This document shows positions 8,877 to 15,256 of a stretch of 24,473 bases of DNA, piece by piece. Each line of letters begins with the position of its first letter. Positions within the stretch are counted from its first letter, which is position 1. The DNA lies in IMG/VR virus record IMGVR_UViG_3300022074_000362, positions 1-24,473 of that record. One strand, 5' to 3'. A model generated the notes under the pieces. The model was not told the DNA's origin, did not search any database, and saw only the letters and a program-made list of their open reading frames with translations. The stretch is from a virus. The position numbers and the translations under genes were made by a program.

Positions 8877-10399
8877 AGTGGATACCCGTAGTCAGTTTGT
8901 GCATCAATAATATGCAAGTTTTGTTTTGTTCGCGTAACGGCTGTGTAAAACACACGGTGCTCATCGTTTGGGTCATAAAGAAGTGTTTGGTACGGCATGT
9001 ACCCCATGTCCAACATTAACACAATGTTTTGGTCTTCCCCGCCTTTCATGCGGTGAATAGTTGACAGTTTAATTTCTGGAGATAGTGGAATACCGTCGGC
9101 GTATCTACGACACAAAGCGTTCCAGTACACATGATCCTCATGGCTCAGATTTAACGCTTCTTGTGCAGGCATGTCCTTTGATGGGATTAAACCGTGGTTC
9201 TCAACTAAGTCCTCATATGTCAGTGGGATCATGGGATCGATTAGCTCCAAGGACTTTGCCTTACCACGCCGTACCCGGGCATTGTCTCCTTGTTTTGGCA
9301 TCAGACTGTACATGTTAATCGCATCTTCAACAGACACTTTTTCTCCACGGCTAAGACGAGACCATGTCTTCATGCCATCAATTAATTCTTCATCGAACGA
9401 TAGTTTTCCGTTTTTTAAGAACATTTGGCCATCTCGTTTTAACTCGTCAGCCATGTTGTTCAAACCTTTCACGGTTCTAGACATAACAGTCCACGAGCCC
9501 TCAGTCATATCCAAATTATCTATAGACATGTGGTGCTCAATGCTGCCTTCATCGTCTCGAGCACTCCACACCTTTGGCTCTCGACCCTCGATTCTTTGAG
9601 CTAATTCAGCAGACAGATCATGTATGATTCGAGGCGTTCGATACGACTGATTCAGAATACGCTTGTCTGAACATGCGTTTAACATCTTCTTAACATCAAC
9701 CCCGGTGTATCTAAAAATTGCTTGATCGTCATCACCCGCGTAATACACGCGTTCAGCATGTCGGGCTAACACCTTAACCTGTTCCCACTGCAACGGTGTG
9801 AGATCCTGCGCTTCATCCACTATCAACAAATTAAGGTTTGGTCCAGTGTCCTGCATGACCATCTGCTCAATCATGTCGGTGAAATCGAACTTCCCCATTT
9901 CATTTTTGTAGTTGTGGTAGACCGTATTCAGTTTAACCAACAACTCCCAATGCATTTTGTAGTCGCCGTTTTCGTTGAACTCCTGCTCAAGTGTAATCAT
10001 CCGCATCTTCGCACGTTGAATTAGGGTCAGATATTTGTTGCCTTCTTTCGCAGATAACAACATCTGTCCGTCATCGTCATAGACCTGACGATTATCGAAC
10101 ACCAGGCCCATCTCTAATCCAATCTGTTTTAAATCATAAACACTGATGATCTGATCTTTACGCATACCAAGCCACATGAATCCCATGCTGTGTAACGTGC
10201 GAAAGTACGGGGTGTCCTGCGCTGTTAAGCCTAGCTCTGCTCCAGCCCTTTCTCGGGCTTCCGCGATTGATTTTCGAGTAAAAGAAACAAAGCCAATCTT
10301 ATCTGGGGCCACTCCCTCTTTCAGCGCATCCTTAACAATGTTGATTAGTGTGTGCGTTTTGCCACATCCTGGGGGACCAAAAATTAATTGTTCACTCAT
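8873..10399 (-). CDS. UvrD/PcrA-like superfamily 1 DNA helicase
   Basis: An ATP-dependent DNA helicase of 508 residues. Motif I is G-P-P-G-C-G-K-T (8-15) and motif II is V-D-E-A-Q-D (about 194-199). Motif III is G-D-D-D-Q-A-I-F-R (from 222) and motif IV is Q-S-Y-R-T-P (from 251). Motifs V (T-I-H-R-M-K-G-G-E) and VI (Y-T-A-V-T-R-T-K) lie near the C-terminus. An upstream in-frame start exists at 10420, but the ATG at 10399 has a clear GGAGGA 9 bases before it and overlaps the previous stop as ATGA, so I chose it. The protein is shorter than bacterial UvrD because the 1B/2B insertions are reduced. In this operon it probably assists fork progression or recombination; whether it replaces a hexameric helicase is unknown. 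Confidence 0.95.
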   Translation of the reverse strand: MSEQLIFGPPGCGKTHTLINIVKDALKEGVAPDKIGFVSFTRKSIAEARERAGAELGLTAQDTPYFRTLHSMGFMWLGMRKDQIISVYDLKQIGLEMGLVFDNRQVYDDDGQMLLSAKEGNKYLTLIQRAKMRMITLEQEFNENGDYKMHWELLVKLNTVYHNYKNEMGKFDFTDMIEQMVMQDTGPNLNLLIVDEAQDLTPLQWEQVKVLARHAERVYYAGDDDQAIFRYTGVDVKKMLNACSDKRILNQSYRTPRIIHDLSAELAQRIEGREPKVWSARDDEGSIEHHMSIDNLDMTEGSWTVMSRTVKGLNNMADELKRDGQMFLKNGKLSFDEELIDGMKTWSRLSRGEKVSVEDAINMYSLMPKQGDNARVRRGKAKSLELIDPMIPLTYEDLVENHGLIPSKDMPAQEALNLSHEDHVYWNALCRRYADGIPLSPEIKLSTIHRMKGGEDQNIVLMLDMGYMPYQTLLYDPNDEHRVFYTAVTRTKQNLHIIDAQTDYGYPL

Positions 10400-10584
10400 C
10401 GACGGGTTTCCTCCAACCAAGCCTCAACTTCACTCATTCTCCAACGAACCGCTGCATCTCCAATGTCATACGGTCTTGGTAACTTTCCTGCATCAACCCA
10501 TCGATAAATAGTTGACGGAGCTACACCAAGGAATTCAGCAAGCTCTGACACTTTGAGCATTCGATCATTAGAAGGGTGCTTCAT
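10396..10584 (-). CDS. Small HTH DNA-binding protein (excisionase/AlpA-like helix-turn-helix)
   Basis: A 62-residue protein dominated by a winged-HTH of the MerR/excisionase type: L-K-V-S-E-L-A-E-F-L-G-V-A-P-S-T-I-Y-R-W then G-K-L-P-R-P and a C-terminal V-E-A-W-L-E. The ATG at 10584 is preceded by GGAGG with a 6-base spacer. A longer reading frame exists to 10608, but its extra codons lie inside the primase gene and have no ribosome site of their own. The gene overlaps the primase by 17 bases and the helicase by 4. No integrase is present, so an excision role has no partner here; a transcription regulator or origin-binding factor is more plausible. That is inference. Confidence 0.85.
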   Translation of the reverse strand: MKHPSNDRMLKVSELAEFLGVAPSTIYRWVDAGKLPRPYDIGDAAVRWRMSEVEAWLEETRR

Positions 10585-12100
10585 GGACATCCTCCACTGG
10601 CAAAACAATTTCGTCTTTTTTCACCTCTGGAATCCACCATACTCGAGTGTTTTTCCAAACGCCTTTATCGTCCTTGTAACGATAAAATCCGCTACACTTC
10701 TTGTTGTTGTTCATCTCTTCCAAACGCCTCTGCATTTGAGGTCTGGTTAAATGCGTAAACCCGTGATTTTTTAAATATTCCTGCAAACCTTTAATCTTAA
10801 AATAGGTCTTACCCTCGTCGGTCCACGGCTTACCCATCTCTAGTTCTTCTGGAGAACGTGCCTTGATTCTGGACGTACAAAAGTTTTCCACCAGTTCCTT
10901 AAACTGACCGCTAATAGTCAGTTCTTCTGGAACCTCAATCTCTGCGGCATCTTTTAACATGCTGTTAATTAAGATTTGCCAATCAGCGGACTTCATCAAT
11001 GGGGGCATATATTTTGTTTGTTCCATACACGCTTCTTGAAACCTGAGCGGAATCTGTAACTGTTTGGTGTTCAGTTCCAATCGGTGCCCGTCGATATCTA
11101 AAAAGTACAAGCGCGGCTCAGACAATAAGATGGTCAGGCCACCGATATGCGGCATGTCCGCACTCGCTCCGTTGCCCACACCAAACTTTCTACTTTTACA
11201 CAAAGGCTTATTGCAGTAACTGCACATGGGTTCTTCGTTACACTGGTAAAAGTAATCTTTCTTTTCGAGTTGTTTTTGTAACTGTACAATCTCAGACGCG
11301 GGAAGCTTCGGCTTGCAGTACTTTGAGTTTGCATCTTCAAACTTTTCTTGCCACTCGTCTGGATACTTCATCTTCAGGTAAAGGCCGAAGTTGAACATAA
11401 CCTTATTGCGTACACCTTCCATTGCGCCTGTTGAAACGATGACTTGAAGGCATGGTGGACCGTCTACCATGAACTCCCGTTGCGTACCAAAATCCACTTT
11501 CTCTAAGTCGGACATCGAGACACGGTTGCTATCAATCCATTCTAAAAACTGATCAAGTTCAAGATCGTCCCCTGCCTTGTTTACGGCGTAACGAACCGTC
11601 TGTTCTGAGTCAAAATAAGGTAGATTGATAAAGTTTCCGACGTCCCCTCGGTCAGCCAGAATCTTGTCCTGCTTAGGGAATATTTCACAACCTGAGTGAC
11701 CAATGGCCGAGGCTATTTCAGTTAAGTATTCTCTGATCTCTGCCGCTGGATACCAATCATCGAAAAAAATAAAAAGATGTGCCCCGCCTGACTTTGAACG
11801 GCACACAATCATTGGAATCTTCATTAAGTCTAGTTTACAAACCAGTTCTTTGTGGTCGATTGGATAGGTATCAATATCAATCGCAGCAAACTTACATTTA
11901 TTTTCACGGTTAATTGGTATCGCGCCAAGACCTTGCTTCCCTTCTAAATGGTCTTTTACCTTTTGTTGAGCTACCTGTTCACGAACAACAAAGCTCTTCG
12001 CTTCCGTTTTACCGTTACGTCGCTGACTTCCAAGGGTTGTCTGTCCATGTGCGGCATCTGATCCTTCAAAAGCCGCCATGAATCTTTCTAATTGTGGCAT
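10568..12100 (-). CDS. Archaeo-eukaryotic primase (AEP) superfamily primase/primase-polymerase
   Basis: This protein probably makes primers for the phage PolA. The AEP core shows D75-I-D77 in a F-A-A-I-D-I-D-T-Y strand, then S102-K-S-G-G-A-H108-L-F, then F-P-K-Q-D-K and G-N-F-I-N-L-P-Y-F (about 156-163). The layout is like primases of the TOTE-associated and mobile-element AEP families. Next comes a helical region with P-P-C217 and G-V-R-N, followed by Y-Q-C287...C293-S-Y-C296-N-K-P-L-C301. Cysteines 217, 287, 296 and 301 could bind metal or an Fe-S cluster as in PriL C-terminal domains. The C-terminal part (about 400-510) ends in a segment that may be a helical DNA-binding domain. A hairpin sits just upstream. 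The start at 12100 has only a weak ribosome site, but the family's N-terminal pattern begins here. Confidence 0.88.
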   Translation of the reverse strand: MPQLERFMAAFEGSDAAHGQTTLGSQRRNGKTEAKSFVVREQVAQQKVKDHLEGKQGLGAIPINRENKCKFAAIDIDTYPIDHKELVCKLDLMKIPMIVCRSKSGGAHLFIFFDDWYPAAEIREYLTEIASAIGHSGCEIFPKQDKILADRGDVGNFINLPYFDSEQTVRYAVNKAGDDLELDQFLEWIDSNRVSMSDLEKVDFGTQREFMVDGPPCLQVIVSTGAMEGVRNKVMFNFGLYLKMKYPDEWQEKFEDANSKYCKPKLPASEIVQLQKQLEKKDYFYQCNEEPMCSYCNKPLCKSRKFGVGNGASADMPHIGGLTILLSEPRLYFLDIDGHRLELNTKQLQIPLRFQEACMEQTKYMPPLMKSADWQILINSMLKDAAEIEVPEELTISGQFKELVENFCTSRIKARSPEELEMGKPWTDEGKTYFKIKGLQEYLKNHGFTHLTRPQMQRRLEEMNNNKKCSGFYRYKDDKGVWKNTRVWWIPEVKKDEIVLPVEDVHEAPF

Positions 12101-12118
12101 GGCCTTACCCGTAAAATT

Positions 12119-12134
12119 GGGGGCTTTCGCCCCC
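12119..12134 (-). terminator. GC-rich stem-loop between SSB-like and primase genes
   Basis: On the minus strand the sequence folds as GGGGGC, tetraloop GAAA, GCCCCC, followed by AATTTTAC. The U-run is short, so it may be a leaky terminator or an mRNA-stabilising hairpin. It would let more of the upstream ssDNA-binding protein be made than of the downstream primase and helicase. Confidence 0.6.
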
Positions 12135-12140
12135 TATCAA

Positions 12141-12932
12141 TCAAAATAAAGCGTCTTGGTCTGCTTCACCTGGTTTTTGCTCTTCTGCGACATCTTGTGC
12201 CACAGCTCTTGCTTCACCAGACATGACTGATTTACGGAAGTTAACCGCTGCTTCAAGTATTTCTTTGTCTTCGACAAACCCTGCATTAGCCACTGACCAA
12301 TTCATCCATGTACCTTGATCATTGGACTCTTCGACAGTGGTAAGCTGCCACATGGTTCCGAAGATTGGAGGAGAAACAAGAACACCTGTCTTCGGGTGTT
12401 TCACCGACAACATTTTGATTTGTGTCTTCCAACGACGGGACACCTTCAACTGCGATGATTTCATGTCAACGATGCCGAAGCTCGGGACACCATCCTCTAC
12501 AACAATGCAATAATGTTGGTCAGACTTAACCAACTCATTGCCGTCAGGCAATATCTCTTTTGACCCCGTGCGCGTAGCGGCGATAACATCCGGGTCATCT
12601 TTTGCAAGTTCTCCTAAAAATCCACCGCCTGACTCTCGAGGCGTGAACTTCAGATACTTTGTTTCCTGATAGCACGGGATAACTGTAATGCCTTCTTCGC
12701 CTCCCCAATGCTGTCCGGTGACGGTGTTAAACACATCACCTGAAGAAGCCCCATCAATATAAGCTGGATCTCTCTTGTTAATTTGAGGTGAAAGGGCCTG
12801 GATAATGCGTATAAATGGGATCTGTAGATCTGAAGTCTCATAATCGAGTCCCTCGCCCTCATACATTGATAAAAGGTCGAGTACCTCTTCTGAAGGCAGG
12901 TTTGCCTCCGCTTTTGCTACTGCTTTGCTCAT
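12141..12932 (-). CDS. Putative ssDNA-binding protein with acidic C-terminal tip
   Basis: A 263-residue protein. I recognise the general pattern of a widespread phage replication-module protein: D-L-Q-I-P-F-I-R-I-I-Q, S-G-D-V-F-N-T-V-T-G, S-S-Q-L-K-V-S-R-R-W and W-M-N-W near residue 215. It is sometimes annotated as ssDNA binding. The C-terminus is disordered and acidic and ends D-Q-D-A-L-F, an acidic-hydrophobic tip like those of bacterial SSB and T7 gp2.5 that recruit replication partners. The ATG has an AGAGGA ribosome site and lies 2 bases after the upstream gene. The function rests on the tail and the context; a direct OB-fold match cannot be shown by eye. Confidence 0.75.
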   Translation of the reverse strand: MSKAVAKAEANLPSEEVLDLLSMYEGEGLDYETSDLQIPFIRIIQALSPQINKRDPAYIDGASSGDVFNTVTGQHWGGEEGITVIPCYQETKYLKFTPRESGGGFLGELAKDDPDVIAATRTGSKEILPDGNELVKSDQHYCIVVEDGVPSFGIVDMKSSQLKVSRRWKTQIKMLSVKHPKTGVLVSPPIFGTMWQLTTVEESNDQGTWMNWSVANAGFVEDKEILEAAVNFRKSVMSGEARAVAQDVAEEQKPGEADQDALF

Positions 12933-12934
12933 TA

Positions 12935-13492
12935 CTATTTCCTCTTAATATTTGCGGTTCTAGCAACAAATGCCCCGAACAAATCGAGATCAATTGGCTG
13001 ACCGTTTTCAACACGCTCACGCACGAACGCTTTTAACGTTGACGAATGAATGTGCGTCTTCGCCTCTGGATGAAGCCCTTGGTTTTCAAGATCAAGCATG
13101 ATCTTGTTCGCTTCGTTATCCTCTCCGCGACCGAACGACAGAATTACATCGTTTTTGATGATGTCGTCAAGACCGTGATCTCGTAACCATTGATACGCTT
13201 CTTGTTTCCGATCCTGTGGAATCGAAGCAGAAACAAAGGGTTTGAGTGTGACGGATACTTCACCGACATCTAGTCGGTTGACATGCATCTCATCCATGAC
13301 GGCGGGAATCGCTTCCATCGCTAGGCGATTTTTTTCTTGTTTGAGTTTTTTAATATGAAGCTCTGCCTGATCTATGTCGTTAACTACTGATTCGAGTTGA
13401 CGCACAAGATTAGAAAGTGCTTTAGTCTTGTCTGTGTCAACTGACTCTAATTTGTCAGCCGCATCGAACACTTCTGTAAATAACTCGTTCAT
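12935..13492 (-). CDS. Conserved coiled-coil phage protein, first gene of replication operon (185 aa)
   Basis: The first 60 residues form a charged heptad-like helix (L-E-S-V-V-N-D-I-D-Q-A-E-L-H-I-K-K-L-K). A compact domain follows with A-I-P-A-V-M-D-E-M, I-P-Q-D-R-K-Q-E-A, D-I-I-K-N-D-V-I-L-S-F-G-R-G-E-D and H-S-S-T-L-K-A-F-V-R-E-R. This combination recurs next to ssDNA-binding genes in many phages, but I know no assigned function. The N-terminal coiled coil is reminiscent of Gam-type nuclease inhibitors, which is only a structural guess. A ribosome site AGAGGA lies 9 bases ahead of the ATG. It is transcribed first, from the divergent intergenic region. Confidence 0.8.
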   Translation of the reverse strand: MNELFTEVFDAADKLESVDTDKTKALSNLVRQLESVVNDIDQAELHIKKLKQEKNRLAMEAIPAVMDEMHVNRLDVGEVSVTLKPFVSASIPQDRKQEAYQWLRDHGLDDIIKNDVILSFGRGEDNEANKIMLDLENQGLHPEAKTHIHSSTLKAFVRERVENGQPIDLDLFGAFVARTANIKRK

Positions 13493-13583
13493 AAAGTATA
13501 TCCTCTTCAGGTTAGAGTGAGTTTGTGTCTCTGAACATTTATGTTAATGTATCGGAGACGATGCAACAGTAGTGGAGGATTTT
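13493..13583. promoter_or_regulatory. Divergent control region between replication operon and SNF2 helicase gene
   Basis: This short gap holds the start signals for both directions. Reading minus, TTGCAT, 17 bases and CATAAA form a weak sigma70-like pair. Reading plus, a T/A-rich stretch (TATGTTAAT at 13540-13548) could hold a -10. An imperfect dyad, ACATT (13535-13539) to AATGT (13546-13550), lies between and could be an operator. The plus-strand ribosome site GGAGG is at 13574-13578. Promoter assignments are weak. Confidence 0.4.
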
Positions 13584-15047
13584 GTGTCTGTCAACTACCC
13601 TTTCAAAACAAAACCGTATAAGCATCAGCTTTATGCAATGCAACAGGCGGGAAACAAAGAAAAATTTGCTTTTTTCATGGAAATGGGAACAGGCAAATCG
13701 AAGACATTAATCGATAATCTTGGCGATCTGTTTTTACAAGGCGAAGTCAATTTTGCTTTGATAATCGCGCCCAAAGGAGTGTACCGGAACTGGGTAACCA
13801 AAGAGTTACCAGAACATATGTCTGATGACATACCTCACCGTGTAATTCGATGGGTTAGTGGTCCAAATAAAAAGCAACAAGAAGAAATGCGCTCTGTCCG
13901 TCATGAGTATAATGGGCTGACTGTGTTCGTGATGAACGTGGAGTCTTTTTCAACAAGTAAAGGACAAGCTGCCGGGGACTGGTTGGGTAAAAAATTTGGA
14001 ACTAAAGGGCTTATTGCAATCGACGAAAGCACAACGATTAAAAATCCAAAAGCCAAGCGAACCAAATCTTTGCTCAAAGTAGCAAACCATTTTAAGTATC
14101 GAAGAATCCTGACGGGATCACCTGTCACGCGCTCGCCAATGGACTTGTTTAGTCAGTGCGAGTTTCTCGGCCCTCGGACCCTGGGGTTTGAAAGTTATTA
14201 CGCGTACCAAGGCCGTTATGCTGTGGTTAACAAACGACAGTTCGGGCATCACTCCTTTCAACAAATCGTTGGATATCGACATCTAGAGGAGCTTACAAAG
14301 AAAGTGAACCAGTTTAGTTATCGAGTATTGAAAAAAGATTGTTTAGATCTGCCAGAAAAAACATACACGATCCGATATGTCTCCATGACTGAGGATCAAC
14401 GCAAGATGTATGATGAACTACGTCATGAGGCGTTAACTTTGCTTGATAGTGGTGATTTAGTTACTGCGCAAAACGTCATGACACAAATGCTTCGGCTACA
14501 ACAGGTGCTTTCGGGACATCTGATGACAGATGACGGGGAGTTGGTTGAACTACAAACCAAACGTCTTGAAGCTTTACTTGATGTAGTCGAAGAAAGTTCG
14601 GGCAAGATAATTATCTGGTCACGGTTCAGAAACGACATACAAAGAATAGGGAAACTTTTAGAGGAAAAGTATCCCTTGCAATCTGCATCGTATTATGGTG
14701 ACACCCCCGACGATGAGCGGCAGGAGATTGTAACTCGGTTCCAAGACCCTGACTCGGGACTACGGTTCTTCATTGGTAACCCCGCAACCGCAGGCTACGG
14801 CCTAACGCTGACTGAAGCCAACACCGTGATCTACTATGCGAATGACTTCAACCTCGAAACACGAATACAGTCGGAGGATCGTTGTCATCGTATCGGGCAA
14901 ACAAACCCAGTAACATATATCGATCTGATCACGGAAAACACGATTGATGAAAAGATCGTCAAGGCACTCCGAAACAAGATTGACCTCGGGGCTGTTGTGT
15001 TGGGGGAGGAGGCTCGAGAATGGCTGCAAATCAAACCGACAAAATGA
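13584..15047 (+). CDS. SNF2-family (superfamily 2) DNA helicase/translocase
   Basis: An ATP-dependent DNA translocase of 487 residues. Motif I is E-M-G-T-G-K-S-K-T (Walker A at about 35-39) and motif Ia contains I-I-A-P-K-G-V-Y-R-N-W. Motif II is I-D-E-S-T (147-150, the DEST form seen in many phage SNF2 proteins) and motif III is L-T-G-S-P-V-T. The C-terminal RecA domain has I-I-I-W-S-R-F, then N-P-A-T-A-G-Y-G-L-T-L and the signature motif VI Q-S-E-D-R-C-H-R-I-G-Q (429-439). I chose the GTG at 13584 because GGAGG lies 5 bases before it; the frame extends 4 codons to another GTG that has no such site. Phage homologues are thought to act in replication, recombination or transcription start, but the exact role is unsettled. 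Confidence 0.93.
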   Translation: MSVNYPFKTKPYKHQLYAMQQAGNKEKFAFFMEMGTGKSKTLIDNLGDLFLQGEVNFALIIAPKGVYRNWVTKELPEHMSDDIPHRVIRWVSGPNKKQQEEMRSVRHEYNGLTVFVMNVESFSTSKGQAAGDWLGKKFGTKGLIAIDESTTIKNPKAKRTKSLLKVANHFKYRRILTGSPVTRSPMDLFSQCEFLGPRTLGFESYYAYQGRYAVVNKRQFGHHSFQQIVGYRHLEELTKKVNQFSYRVLKKDCLDLPEKTYTIRYVSMTEDQRKMYDELRHEALTLLDSGDLVTAQNVMTQMLRLQQVLSGHLMTDDGELVELQTKRLEALLDVVEESSGKIIIWSRFRNDIQRIGKLLEEKYPLQSASYYGDTPDDERQEIVTRFQDPDSGLRFFIGNPATAGYGLTLTEANTVIYYANDFNLETRIQSEDRCHRIGQTNPVTYIDLITENTIDEKIVKALRNKIDLGAVVLGEEAREWLQIKPTK

Positions 15048-15256
15048 TGGAGATTTCATGGGAGTACTGTCAGGGCTTGTACACTCTTGAACAGGCAGTC
15101 GATAAAATGACGGGGCTTACGGGTTTAGACACAGACATCGCTGAAGTGTTTCTTCGCGGTTTAAATCGGGATAACATTGTTCGGGTAGATTTTAGTGAGA
15201 AAACTCGCAATGGCAGAGAAGCAAGGCGTACTATCGGTCCAGGCCCCAAAATATGA
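15020..15256 (+). CDS. Small hypothetical protein coupled to SNF2 helicase (78 aa)
   Basis: The ATG at 15020 lies inside the end of the helicase gene and is preceded by a strong GGGGGAGGAGG at 15002-15012, so translation is well supported. The first 50 residues look like a compact helical domain (W-E-Y-C-Q-G-L-Y-T-L-E-Q-A-V-D-K). A basic tail follows (K-T-R-N-G-R-E-A-R-R). No family was recognised. It could be a helicase partner or a DNA-binding accessory. Confidence 0.7.
   Translation: MAANQTDKMMEISWEYCQGLYTLEQAVDKMTGLTGLDTDIAEVFLRGLNRDNIVRVDFSEKTRNGREARRTIGPGPKI

Noticed and set aside
10396-10584. HTH protein as excisionase, implying a prophage
   Set aside because: No integrase, attachment site or repressor pair is visible; the gene lies inside the replication operon.
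12935-13492. Direct assignment as Gam host-nuclease inhibitor
   Set aside because: Only the N-terminal coiled coil is similar in style; no specific Gam motif could be identified by eye.
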